A DNA stretch of 64,000 nucleotides from Paraflavitalea soli (GTDB taxonomy: Bacteria; Bacteroidota; Bacteroidia; Chitinophagales; Chitinophagaceae): positions 7,940,546 through 8,004,545 of the forward strand of contig NZ_CP032157.1 in NCBI RefSeq assembly GCF_003555545.1. Direction: 5' to 3'. A model generated the notes under the pieces. It had not been told where the DNA came from. It saw only the letters and a list, made by a program, of their open reading frames with translations, and made no database searches. This document shows, one piece after another, positions 16,810 through 25,097 of the stretch; positions within the stretch are counted from its first letter, which is position 1, and each line of letters opens with the position of its first letter. The translations under genes and the position numbers were made by a program.

Positions 16810-17781
16810 CTATTTCATTTGTGATAATATGATTCTTATACTATGTTCATCGCTAACTCCTTTTACACTTTCTGTCAACAATTTATAAGCATCTGTTCTA
16901 ATTTCGAGGCTCATACCTTCTTCTTTATGAGTTAGTGGATCAGCTTCCTCCTTAATTTCAATAGAAGAACAAAAAGCTATCAGCTTATCGCTAATTTCAT
17001 CTGGATCAATAGTATTGAATGCCCGTTTAAGTTCTTTAAAAGTGCTATCTGTCAACCAAATTCTAACATACCCTATTCTAACAGCTTCACCAATTACAGT
17101 GAATAAATAAACATTGGGATCTATTGGCGATGGTATATCAAAATACGGTTGAATTTTTGCACCGGCACTCGTGGTTATAGAATATCGCTTTTTTCCCGTT
17201 TTTTTTTCATAAATCCAAAGATTTACACTCCTCTTTCTGCTTCCTCCTCCAACTGTTTCTCTCCATTCAGCAACATATTCTTCAGGGTTCGGTTCTAACA
17301 TTTCCTCTTCGAAATATAAAAACTGCCTTAATGATTCTTGCCATAATAACCAACCTGTTCTCATTTCAACTTCTTGCTCAGTTGTATTCTGCGATGCAAC
17401 CCTCTTTTTACGGTCTTTTACAAGTTGTGAATATTGATTTAATAGATCAGCCATTGCTTGATTAGGATCTTTGGTGTCAGGAATTCTAATAGAGCGAGTT
17501 AAAGAAGGATGCATTTGTGTTGTGCCATAAACATTTGCTAAATCAGAATTAGATCTATAGCATAACATTTTTTGTTCAAGCCCCATATTATTATGTATAA
17601 TATCGATGTCCAAATTGCTCCATCCCTTTTCGGGGATATTTTTTGCTTTACAATATACGTATGACCAATCTCCTTCCTCAAGCTTACGTCCCATCATATG
17701 TGCAACTTTAATACCTAAATATTTTTGGACAAGGCTGTGTTCGGTCTCATTAAAGGCTGATAGAGTCCTGGGTCTTGACAT
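16810..17781 (-). CDS. Putative PD-(D/E)XK restriction endonuclease partner of the adjacent methyltransferase
   Basis: I do not recognise a named family. The 323-residue protein overlaps the end of the upstream methyltransferase by 32 bp, as restriction genes often do. Residues 54-71 read WSNLDIDIIHNNMGLEQK: an Asp followed after about ten residues by E-x-K, which fits the PD-(D/E)XK nuclease core. The middle is beta-rich (SVNLWIYEKKTGKKRYSI) and the end has acidic helices. The role as restriction enzyme is inferred from context and this motif. Codon use is A+T-rich like the whole island. Confidence 0.55.
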   Translation of the reverse strand: MSRPRTLSAFNETEHSLVQKYLGIKVAHMMGRKLEEGDWSYVYCKAKNIPEKGWSNLDIDIIHNNMGLEQKMLCYRSNSDLANVYGTTQMHPSLTRSIRIPDTKDPNQAMADLLNQYSQLVKDRKKRVASQNTTEQEVEMRTGWLLWQESLRQFLYFEEEMLEPNPEEYVAEWRETVGGGSRKRSVNLWIYEKKTGKKRYSITTSAGAKIQPYFDIPSPIDPNVYLFTVIGEAVRIGYVRIWLTDSTFKELKRAFNTIDPDEISDKLIAFCSSIEIKEEADPLTHKEEGMSLEIRTDAYKLLTESVKGVSDEHSIRIILSQMK

Positions 17782-19543
17782 GTTGAATTATTTTGGAAAC
17801 AATATTTCTAAAATTATCAAAAGACAAATTTATGTTATTACTTATTATTTGGTGTGCGATCCACTCTGAATATAGTTTTCTAAAATCTGTTTCAGGGGTT
17901 CGTTCTACATGTATAAAATTTAAAGTATAATCAGACTGTTTTATTTTTTCCTTAACAAATTCCTCAACAGAGCTTATTACTACAGAGCTGTTTTTTATTA
18001 AGATATCTTTTTGGCAATGCAAAATTAAGTCATATCCTACGGCATTATCAGAAACATACATCTTAAAAGTTCCGTGCTGTTTGTCAAATATCTGTGCCTT
18101 GCTAATAAAGAATCCTGCATTATATAATGCTTCTCTTATTGAATCCCATATTTTTCCTGAGGAATTGTGAAAGACAATTGTTAGCCAGGAATTGTCTTTG
18201 AGTACTCTACGCATTTCTTTAAAACTATCGGTCATGAGAGTTTGATAATCCTCAATAGTTTTTTCTTGTATCTTATTTACAATTGCTTCATTTTTATTAT
18301 TTGTAAAGGCTTGCAGCCAGCTTTCCCATAGAAAGTTCATTTCAGAATAATTGATATTTGAACCAAATGGCGGATCTGTAAAAATATAATCTAGTGATTT
18401 ATCTGGGATATGATCCAAATGAGTCGCACTACGAACGCTTATGTGCCTTAATATTGAGTTTTTCCTTGTTTCCTCTAAATGGTAAGCTATTGTTTCAGAT
18501 TTTCTTTTAAATGTTCTAAAAACATTTTGCTCATTCATGATTTGAGGAACATTATAATTTGCAGTATTGCTGCTACCTCCCCAAAACCTGAATTCGGAAA
18601 GAACCGAAACTCTTTGATATAGTGAGGTAAAAGTCCACAGGAGCAAGGGGCGAATTTCTAAATTGTCATGATTAATGCAAGCATGCCATATTTCAGACAA
18701 GGCTAATAATGCTCTATGTGTATATAGTTTATCAACGGAGTCTAATCCGTGATTAATGGGTTGATTTGTATTTACTCCGATTGGGAATTTGTTGGTTGGA
18801 TACCATTTATCAATCTTTATTTTGTCAATTTCTTGCAGCTTTTTAAAATCGTACTCTTTAGGCTGATGTACAGTATCTTTCAGTCCTTTATCACAGCATT
18901 TATAGCCGATCTGAACAGGATAAAGCCTTGTTCGTTTCAATTTCCCTTTTTTAATGAGGCCGTGACAATGAGGACAATTAAATGTAGAAAGGATTTTGCT
19001 TTCCTTATAAGAGGGTTTTTCGTCCCTCGCCACATCCCAAAGAATGAATTCTTTATCGCACTTGTCGCAAGTAAGTCCATAACTCCAAACCGTATAATTC
19101 TGAATGGCGAGTTCGTTGCATTTTTCACATTGGGTTAAGTAAAGCTGTTTTTCTAATTCCGCTAATCTTTCTAAGACTTCCTTTATTGCTTCTCTATATT
19201 CTTTCGCTGAAAAGGAAGTTGTAAAATTCTTAGCAATGAAAACTGCAGCAGGTGAGAGATCTGAAAGTATAACGTTACGTTTTTGTCTTATCGCAGCTAG
19301 TCCCGTCATTCCTGAACCACAAAACGGATCTAACACAACGTCGTTCTCTTTTGTATAATATTTTATAAGCGTTTCAATTCCCTGGGGAGGTACTTTAGTG
19401 TGATATGTATGTGCATCATATGCATAAGAATTCTTTCCAGCTATTATTGAATCGGCATATGGGTCTGCAATTTCGCCTTCATTTGTGTTAAGCAGATCCT
19501 TTATGTCAGGATTTTGAGTTAGAAAATCTTTTATATCGAACAT
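17750..19543 (-). CDS. DNA methyltransferase (N4/N6-type, zinc-ribbon insert)
   Basis: The 597-residue protein has the SAM-binding motif LDPFCGSG (71-78) first and the catalytic TDPPFG (389-394) about 310 residues later, an alpha-class-like order with the target-recognition part between. That insert carries two Cys pairs, C139/C142 with C159/C162, and a second ribbon starting C190/C193 and ending in CC near 216. FWGGSSNTANYNVP precedes motif IV. It should modify adenine-N6 or cytosine-N4 and protect against the overlapping nuclease. ATG 19543 (MFDIKDF) is preferred over upstream in-frame codons. Confidence 0.82.
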   Translation of the reverse strand: MFDIKDFLTQNPDIKDLLNTNEGEIADPYADSIIAGKNSYAYDAHTYHTKVPPQGIETLIKYYTKENDVVLDPFCGSGMTGLAAIRQKRNVILSDLSPAAVFIAKNFTTSFSAKEYREAIKEVLERLAELEKQLYLTQCEKCNELAIQNYTVWSYGLTCDKCDKEFILWDVARDEKPSYKESKILSTFNCPHCHGLIKKGKLKRTRLYPVQIGYKCCDKGLKDTVHQPKEYDFKKLQEIDKIKIDKWYPTNKFPIGVNTNQPINHGLDSVDKLYTHRALLALSEIWHACINHDNLEIRPLLLWTFTSLYQRVSVLSEFRFWGGSSNTANYNVPQIMNEQNVFRTFKRKSETIAYHLEETRKNSILRHISVRSATHLDHIPDKSLDYIFTDPPFGSNINYSEMNFLWESWLQAFTNNKNEAIVNKIQEKTIEDYQTLMTDSFKEMRRVLKDNSWLTIVFHNSSGKIWDSIREALYNAGFFISKAQIFDKQHGTFKMYVSDNAVGYDLILHCQKDILIKNSSVVISSVEEFVKEKIKQSDYTLNFIHVERTPETDFRKLYSEWIAHQIISNNINLSFDNFRNIVSKIIQHVKTQDSISL

Positions 19544-19869
19544 AGTAACCAAAACTTTATGACATGAAAAATAATGTAGAATTGAATTAACTAACAAAGA
19601 AATAATTAAAACGAATTCAGCATCCTTAAAGAATATGGTAAAAATAAGCCATAATCCATTAATAATATGTGATTTAAGTCCTCAATCTGGAAACGTGTAA
19701 TGAACTTCTAGGAAAACTTATAACACGCCTGTCAGGCAAATCTTATCTGTGGTAAATTTATGGACTCCATATTCGAATAATTGATCTCCTAAAGCTAATT
19801 ATTGTAAAAAGTACTCTTCAGTCTCCTTATCCTCACAATAAATATAACACTCCTTCATACCATGTGTCA
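19544..19869. other. A+T-rich gap with no recognised feature
   Basis: About 325 bp between the methyltransferase start and the MazG-like gene stop. It is A+T-rich and should hold the methyltransferase promoter, but I see no repeat, hairpin or reading frame worth naming. Confidence 0.5.
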
Positions 19870-20166
19870 TCAACGTCTTGTAAGTGTTTTTTGCCCTTTT
19901 TTCTCGATCTTATTTAGGATTATACTTGTTACATCCAGTCCTTTTTCATGGGCTAGCAAAAGGGCAAAGGAGAATATGTCGGCCAACTCTTCTTCAATCT
20001 TTTCCTGCTTTGTTTCTTCGGCCGATTTCCAAAGGAACGCTTCGAGGAGTTCGTTGGATTCTATACTAATGGCAATTGCTAGGTCTTTGGCATTGTGGAA
20101 TTGCGCCCAGTCTCTTTCCTCGCGGAACGCCAAAAGTGCATCAGTAAGGGTTTCTATATCGGTCAT
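19870..20166 (-). CDS. MazG-like nucleotide pyrophosphohydrolase (dCTPase-like), C-terminally short
   Basis: The 98-residue protein begins MTDIETLTDALLAFREERDW and has FHNAKDLAIAISIESNELLE and KIEEELADIFSFALLL, with the EExxE..ExxD metal-binding pattern of the all-alpha NTP pyrophosphatases. Such enzymes hydrolyse non-canonical or excess nucleoside triphosphates. It stops after KKGQKTLTRR, where relatives normally continue with a conserved NPVEK..KYxEL tail, so it may be frameshifted near the end. ATG 20166 is the usual start; an upstream in-frame ATG at 20202 is less likely. Confidence 0.75.
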   Translation of the reverse strand: MTDIETLTDALLAFREERDWAQFHNAKDLAIAISIESNELLEAFLWKSAEETKQEKIEEELADIFSFALLLAHEKGLDVTSIILNKIEKKGQKTLTRR

Positions 20167-20429
20167 ACGTCTACTTTGCTTGACTAAATTTTTAGTCTCC
20201 AAATGTAATTAATATAACTGGCTTTTAATTCGAAGAAGAATTTAGTGCTACTGACTGATTGTCAATTAATAATGACTGACGGTAGGCAAAACTACTTTCA
20301 TGGAAAAGTGGAGAAAATTATTTGATAAGCAAGATTTTCGGGTACTATTTTATCTTAAGAAATTGAGAATTACAAGAAGGAAAAGAGCTTGAGCGTAAAA
20401 CAGTTTCATTGGAATTTTCAAAACCAACA

Positions 20430-20450
20430 AAGGCCGCAAAATGCGGCCTT
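20430..20450 (-). terminator. Hairpin at end of structured region
   Basis: Nine perfect pairs (AAGGCCGCA/TGCGGCCTT) around a 3-nt loop, followed on the minus strand by TGTTGGTTTTG, a weak T-rich tail. Confidence 0.5.
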
Positions 20451-20640
20451 GCTGTCCTCCTTTCCTGGCTGAGTGAAAGATGAGGGTACGGATTAAGACA
20501 GAAATGACTCCCACGGTTTGGGTCTTGCGTCACGGTAAGTTTTCCCCACGATCCCCCATGGATGAAGGAAACCCTCCGTCTTAACTAAAACCTTACCTGT
20601 GGGGAGTCTGTTTCTGATTTCCCATTGTTCTCATCGCCTG
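20432..20640 (-). ncRNA. Candidate structured RNA B ending in a hairpin
   Basis: The segment 20499-20616 folds into a long hairpin: 20499-20514 pairs with 20599-20616 (CAGAAA and GACTCCCAC arms with small bulges) and inside it 20534-20543 pairs with 20587-20597 (GGTAAG and TTTT with one bulge). On the minus strand it is followed at 20450-20430 by a perfect hairpin AAGGCCGCA-TTT-TGCGGCCTT. No reading frame of quality overlaps it. The direction is assumed from the neighbouring candidate RNA. Confidence 0.4.
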
Positions 20641-20675
20641 TGCAAAAAGTTGTGTGTAGGTTGGGTATATAAAAT

Positions 20676-20847
20676 AAAAAAGGTGTAGGCCTCAACTTAT
20701 GGTCTTAGAGGCCGGGCAGGCCCGATCACGCATAAGAGAGAACCCACACCAAAAAGGTAGTGGGCTCTTGCTTCTCTTCCCGTGATCTTGAAATGTTGCC
20801 CTTTTCTAAGACAGGAATTAAAGCGAAAGCATCAATATATTTAATGA
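20676..20847 (-). ncRNA. Candidate structured RNA A: long rod with promoter and terminator
   Basis: A TATCTTTG box on the minus strand (20853-20860) is followed by about 170 nt that fold as one rod with five nested helices: 20806-20812/20702-20708, 20797-20801/20714-20718, 20781-20787/20724-20730, 20773-20778/20734-20739 and 20760-20764/20743-20747, about 30 pairs with internal loops. Its 3' part can instead form GGCCTC/GAGGCC (20708-20713/20688-20693) followed by a T-run at 20681-20675, like a terminator. The two folds exclude each other. The shape recalls 6S-type RNA, but no identity is claimed. Confidence 0.45.
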
Positions 20848-20852
20848 CTTCG

Positions 20853-20860
20853 CAAAGATA
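20853..20860 (-). promoter_or_regulatory. TAnnTTTG -7 box of candidate RNA A
   Basis: TATCTTTG on the minus strand, an exact consensus match, lies 113 bp upstream of and divergent from the XRE gene. There is no protein frame behind it on that strand. Confidence 0.5.
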
Positions 20861-20972
20861 CTCATTAGAGTATCGAAGTGTAAATATAGTGTATTTGCTT
20901 TATAAAAGCTCCTTATTCGTCCCGGTCTTATTAGGGGTGGTTTAGGAGACCCGGATTTATTTACTTTAATCC

Positions 20973-21248
20973 ATGAACGGGAAGAAGAAATCAAAGGAAC
21001 CCAAGACTTTATTAGAGGATCAACAAGAAATCATCCAAAAAATTGGTGATCGTATAAAAGAATTGCGGATAAGTCAGGGCCATACTTCCTCCGAAAAATT
21101 TGCCTTCGAGAATGAAATAGACCGTGCCCAGTATGGAAGGTATGAACGGGGAACGGATATGCGCATCAGCACACTTGTTAGAGTACTGCGGGCTTTGAAC
21201 ATAGACATAGAAACCTTCTTCAGCGAGGGCTTCAAAGATAAAAAGTGA
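20973..21248 (+). CDS. XRE-type helix-turn-helix regulator
   Basis: The 91-residue protein has a basic, disordered N-terminus (MNGKKKSKEPK) and an HTH_3 domain from about 22 to 85: IGDRIKELRISQGHTSSEKF, then DRAQYGRYERGTDMRISTLV and VLRALNIDIETFF. Such small single-domain repressors are frequent in Bacteroidota. It stands alone, next to the candidate structured RNAs on one side and two TTGTCAAG inverted repeats on the other. Which of these it binds, if any, is unknown. Confidence 0.82.
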   Translation: MNGKKKSKEPKTLLEDQQEIIQKIGDRIKELRISQGHTSSEKFAFENEIDRAQYGRYERGTDMRISTLVRVLRALNIDIETFFSEGFKDKK

Positions 21249-21442
21249 GCCTGTTGATACAGATCGGAAAGTAAAGGTAGTATGAGTAATCTACAGACCC
21301 ACTACTTAAGTATCTTTTAATACCTGTCAATAACTGATTAATAATCAATTCGTAACATTTCTCCCACTTCATCTTTAATTTAACCTTTTCGCCACATCAG
21401 CAAAGACTTTACTAACTTGAGCTCCTCAAAAACGCAGTTCAG

Positions 21443-21463
21443 TTGTCAAGAAAAGCTTGACAA
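21443..21463. promoter_or_regulatory. Inverted repeat TTGTCAAG-N5-CTTGACAA, site 1
   Basis: The two 8-bp arms are perfectly complementary. A second site lies exactly 100 bp downstream. The form is typical of a dimeric repressor operator; the XRE protein encoded 195 bp upstream is the nearest candidate. Confidence 0.55.
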
Positions 21464-21542
21464 CTACAATAAGCAGCAAGCCATAGGGCTGTATCAATCC
21501 AATGAATTACACCCCAGGTAGTTTATTAATGGCATCTCTTAA

Positions 21543-21563
21543 TTGTCAAGTATTGCTTGACAG
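21543..21563. promoter_or_regulatory. Inverted repeat TTGTCAAG-N5-CTTGACAG, site 2
   Basis: Same as site 1 with one terminal mismatch. Both sites are followed 60-75 bp later by an ACCCC(A/T)GG segment, so the unit of about 100 bp looks tandemly duplicated. Confidence 0.55.
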
Positions 21564-21580
21564 TTCATCTCTAATTAGAT

Positions 21581-21620
21581 ATACCCCTGGAGAGAAATTC
21601 TAATGGTTCTCAGGGGTAGT
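21581..21620. promoter_or_regulatory. Hairpin TACCCCTG...CAGGGGTA
   Basis: Arms TACCCCTGgAGA and TCTCAGGGGTA pair around a loop of about 14 bases. It follows operator-like site 2. There is no T-run, so its role is open. Confidence 0.4.
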
Positions 21621-21802
21621 TTTCAGCACTTCCAAAATGAAAGTTTCAGTCTATTACCACCGCTGGCTTTCAATTCAATGTACGTGGCTGTCCTCAGGAG
21701 TAGGTGCAGATTTTGCACATACTGAATGTTCACACAAATGGATAGTTTTTATAGCTCTTAATCACCAATAAATAATCTTTGCTTCTTCTCTAAAAACAAA
21801 AA

Positions 21803-21824
21803 GCCCCGCATAAAAATGCAGGGC
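21803..21824 (-). terminator. Rho-independent terminator, minus strand
   Basis: GCCCcGCAT/ATGCaGGGC hairpin with an A-run on its left side, so the T-run is on the minus strand. No convincing minus-strand gene lies upstream of it, which suggests a non-coding or decayed transcript. Confidence 0.6.
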
Positions 21825-21829
21825 GTCAC

Positions 21830-22815
21830 TAATCAAATTCGTTAACCATTAAACCTTATCCTTTTTATTATAACAACTAAACCGTGCGATTGTACTAAAC
21901 CGACTACCAACTATTTTTTTAAAAATCCGGGAACAAAAGACGCTTATTGTATAAAGCAAGCGACTACAGCAGCCAGAGCAGTGCAGCCAGAGTAACAGCC
22001 AGAGCTGCCAATCGCCGCAACCCCATACCCGCATCCGGTCAACTGAGCAGACCAATCGATACCTTCCTTTCAACCCATTGCTCCCCAATGCCACCAGCAC
22101 CCCTCCCCGCCAATCCTCCTCACTGCGCCCCTGCACTCCCGCTCCCGCCCACCACAGCTACGCACTTCGCCTCCTTCTTCCTAAAAACATCAAAAAACTG
22201 CCACACAAAGATATTGCGGCATGCCAGCCCACCCTTTCACACCATGTCCCGCATCCTCCTCCACGTCTCATCCCTAAAAGCCCACCCATCCCAACAAGCA
22301 GGCCGCAAAAAGGTACGGCATAAAGCGCCTGTACCAACCAGCAGCGTCCCGGCGCAAACAGATCATATCCACAGCCACCCCAGGTACCGCGCTCAGGCCC
22401 TTTCCACACCCACCCACCACGGTGTACATCACTTGCGCCGGGCAAGCCTGCACCAGCTCCACCTGTAATTCAGCTTCACCAACCCACCCATTTATTCCGC
22501 GTTCCTTTTTGCCTTGCGCTCATGCCGCAATGTCCGCTGCGTGCAGCTTTTGCTGTTATTTTTTAAATATTAAATGTTTTAGTATGAAGTATTACCTCGT
22601 TGCGCGTACCACCTGTGTTATGGTGGGCATTGAACAGTGCCGCATCTTCGTTGTCCGCAGGTCTCAGTGCGCGGCTTTTGAAAAGGCCTTTGCCGGTTAC
22701 ATCCTGCTCGTTGCCTCCAGTGCGCAGGCATTGCCGGCCGCGCCGGTCATCGTATATAAAAAGGGCCCCCAGGCCCTTTCCCTTTTTTCCCGCGTAGTAT
22801 CCTAAAGGAAGACAC
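21830..22815. other. About 1 kb without a credible gene
   Basis: The plus strand from 21950 to 22480 is strikingly C-rich and has CAGCCAGAG three times near 21968-22006. Open frames exist on both strands but show no domain, no usual codon pattern and no start context. At 22760-22779 a hairpin AAAGGGCC-ccca-GGCCCTTT with T-rich flanks looks like a terminator usable in both directions. The region may hold decayed relatives of the proteins at 25-28 kb, but I could not show it. Confidence 0.4.
22758..22790. terminator. Bidirectional terminator-like hairpin
   Basis: Eight perfect pairs (AAAGGGCC/GGCCCTTT) and CCTTTTTT downstream on the plus strand, with ATATAAAAA on the other side. Confidence 0.5.
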
Positions 22816-22969
22816 AAACCAACTCAATCCATCGAAGCAAACCCATTCTCCAGGCGCATCCAATGCCACCCCTCCCCAACGCTCAACCGGCTACTCATCA
22901 ATCGAAGCATACGACTGCCGCTTCCCCGCCTTCGATCGCATCCATCCCACAAATCCCACCCATCCCAGT

Positions 22970-23593
22970 TCAGATAACGGGTTCTCGTAGTATCGTCCTC
23001 AACTTCCCCGCCTCCACCTTCCTGAAATCACTCAGGTAAATTTCATGGTGCAGCCCGTTTTGCCGCAATCCCCTTTCCTCCATAAAAGCCTTCATCACCT
23101 GCAGGCTCACCGGCTCCTGGTCAAAAGGTCCCACATGCAGCATTTGCACACAAGTGCCTTCTTTCATTTCAAGGAACCCGATCTCCGATACCAGCACGAT
23201 CCCTTTTTTCTGCAGCACCACATCTGCCGCCATAGCCACATCTTTCTCCGATACAAATTCCGGCAGCCGGATCAGCAACCGGTATTCCCATTCACTGCGC
23301 GCTATCTTTGTCGGTGCTTCCTCCATCCTTACCCCCGCATATCTTACCTGGTCGTACCACCATTGCCCTTCCAGTTTGGCTACCACAAAATCTTTACCCC
23401 TCCCTTTCCAGGCAAATTTGATCGTATAGGCCGTTGCATACAACGCTTCAATTCGTGCAGCAAACCCTGGCCCCGAAGGATCACCCTTGCCACAGATCGA
23501 AAGGAAAGAAGCCTGCTCAATAGTTACCAGTTTCGGTTTTGCCTTGGCCGTATAATAAGCCTTGTACTCCTTGCTGAGATCCAGTTTTTCCAT
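22970..23593 (-). CDS. GyrI-like small-molecule-binding domain protein
   Basis: The 207-residue protein starts MEKLDLSKEYKAYYTAKAKP and continues with the GyrI-like fold (LVTIEQASFLSICGKGDPSG, FVVAKLEGQWWYD, CVQMLHVGPFDQEPVSL, NGLHHEIYLSDFRK). Stand-alone GyrI-like proteins of this type bind hydrophobic ligands and relate to the effector domain of AraC/MerR regulators; some hydrolyse small electrophiles. There is no DNA-binding domain here. It is a single-gene unit. ATG 23593 is the only sensible start. Confidence 0.85.
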   Translation of the reverse strand: MEKLDLSKEYKAYYTAKAKPKLVTIEQASFLSICGKGDPSGPGFAARIEALYATAYTIKFAWKGRGKDFVVAKLEGQWWYDQVRYAGVRMEEAPTKIARSEWEYRLLIRLPEFVSEKDVAMAADVVLQKKGIVLVSEIGFLEMKEGTCVQMLHVGPFDQEPVSLQVMKAFMEERGLRQNGLHHEIYLSDFRKVEAGKLRTILREPVI

Positions 23594-23669
23594 TGCTGAT
23601 TATTTTTATGTCCCAAAGAAAGGATAGGGCTGTGACAGCCCTATGTCAGCAGGAGTATGACTAATTATT

Positions 23670-24509
23670 TTACTCTCTTTCTAATGAAAGCAAAATGCCG
23701 TCTTTCTCATGGTTACGAAGGAGGTCGAAGCTCTCATTCGCCATTGGCGTGAATATTTGGTGAAATACTTTCTCATTTTGTTCATCTTTCAATATGAAAA
23801 TAATGTCATAAGACATGGCGTTGTAGCCGATTCTCTGTATGGTATAAATCAATTGCCGATGCTCTCCGGTATTGGCCAGATATATAGAGTTGCTATTGAT
23901 TAAAACCCTTCTCTGAATACTTCCGGCTATATCTGCGTTGACATCATGAAAGGTTAACTTCCAATATCCTTCAAATATCTTCTTGGCTGATTTCTCCTTT
24001 AAACTTGTTAACTCATTCTCAGTTTTAGACTTTTCTTGTTTCATGATCGAAACTTGCTTGGTAAGTTCTTCATTCAAATTGCTGAAGGATGATTCCTTTT
24101 CAATCAGCTCCAACAAAATGTTCGTTCTTGCTGAATAATCCTTTCTAAGTTCCATGTATTTGCTCAACGATATAGAACCATTTTTTGATATGGCCAGAGA
24201 TATGCTACTTCCCCATTTATTCACCCATGCCTGAAAAAATTGAATCCCATACCGTACAAAAGGAAATACGAACACATACACAAGGGCAGACGCCAAAGGC
24301 ATCCAAAAAAAATACTTCACAGAACTATACTGCCGGACTAAATCAATCTTAGATTTAAACCCATCAGCAACCAACGCCTCATTGCTATAAAGAAGTACCC
24401 CAAATACCACCTCCCAATTAATAACCAGCCAGGCGATTAAAAATGAAGAGATCAGAGGACTTTTCACCCTAAATTCTATTTCTTTAAAAAATTCTGAAAC
24501 GTTAATCAT
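23670..24509 (-). CDS. Hypothetical membrane protein with coiled coil
   Basis: I do not recognise the family. The 279 residues show an N-terminal amphipathic stretch (MINVSEFFKEIEFRVKSP), membrane helices at about 20-40 and 68-92, a charged coiled coil at about 130-178 (ELIEKESSFSNLNEELTKQV), and a C-terminal soluble beta domain. It is more A+T-rich than core genes. The layout of two membrane helices, coiled coil and a sensor-like end is seen in several uncharacterised accessory proteins. It may have its own promoter; no operon partner is close. Confidence 0.6.
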   Translation of the reverse strand: MINVSEFFKEIEFRVKSPLISSFLIAWLVINWEVVFGVLLYSNEALVADGFKSKIDLVRQYSSVKYFFWMPLASALVYVFVFPFVRYGIQFFQAWVNKWGSSISLAISKNGSISLSKYMELRKDYSARTNILLELIEKESSFSNLNEELTKQVSIMKQEKSKTENELTSLKEKSAKKIFEGYWKLTFHDVNADIAGSIQRRVLINSNSIYLANTGEHRQLIYTIQRIGYNAMSYDIIFILKDEQNEKVFHQIFTPMANESFDLLRNHEKDGILLSLERE

Positions 24510-24580
24510 AATACTTTTAAAACGAGTGAATCCACTTTTTCAACTACTGCGCCGAATCCCACCCATCCCAGGTTCAGACG

Positions 24581-24607
24581 AAAAAGCCCCGCACTTCCGC
24601 GCGGGGC
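24581..24607 (-). terminator. Terminator of the small membrane protein gene
   Basis: GCCCCGC/GCGGGGC hairpin (24586-24592, 24601-24607) followed on the minus strand by TTTTT. It lies 37 bp beyond the stop of the gene ending at 24644. Confidence 0.75.
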
Positions 24608-24643
24608 TACATTCATAGGAACCGGATCAAAAACGGAGCGAAG

Positions 24644-24859
24644 CTATCTTTCTGGTTGGTTTTCCGTTACGGCCTGACTCACCGTACCGGCTACCGCGCC
24701 GGCCACCGCCAGGTAGCCCGCCACCTTCACTACAATGGCCGGCAGCGCCACCGGCGTAGTTAAGATTGCTGCACTGGTAGCCGCCAACACCAGGCCCCAG
24801 TTCCGCAGCTTTACGAAAAAGGGAGGCGTAGGCGATTGCATTCTTTCTTGTATACTCAT
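24644..24859 (-). CDS. Small two-helix membrane protein
   Basis: The 71-residue protein begins MSIQERMQSPTPPFFVKLRN and has two hydrophobic segments (about 22-42 and 46-66) rich in Ala, Val and Gly, then a short polar tail. Similar small proteins often sit next to the family found at 25098, 26304 and 27137, as far as I recall. A holin-like or stress-type membrane role is possible but not shown. ATG 24859 is preferred to an upstream in-frame ATG at 24895 because the conserved part begins there. A strong terminator follows. Confidence 0.65.
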   Translation of the reverse strand: MSIQERMQSPTPPFFVKLRNWGLVLAATSAAILTTPVALPAIVVKVAGYLAVAGAVAGTVSQAVTENQPER

Positions 24860-25097
24860 AAAATGCCATTTTAAAAATGAACGATTGGATTTCAATGGCG
24901 GTACCTGCCAACAACCAACAGCTACCGCTAATACCTAAAAGCCCCCACTCCCCCTATCTGCAGGTATCCCAGGCACGAGCCTGTGTGGGTGAGTGCCTGG
25001 CGTGCACTCCGTCCCCTGTTATTCCCCGTTGTAAAGGGAAGCAGTGGGGGCTGCGCTACCAATCATTGCCACGTTGCAACATGTCACCATATATCCA

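Noticed and set aside
20345-20533. 62-codon minus-strand frame
   Set aside because: It lies across the structured RNA candidate and a hairpin; no protein features.
21947-22468. Frames in the C-rich zone
   Set aside because: Pro/His/Ser-rich translation, no start context, no homology; composition effect.
22563-22817. 84-codon minus-strand frame
   Set aside because: It contains the bidirectional hairpin and has no recognisable domain; possibly a decayed gene but not supportable.
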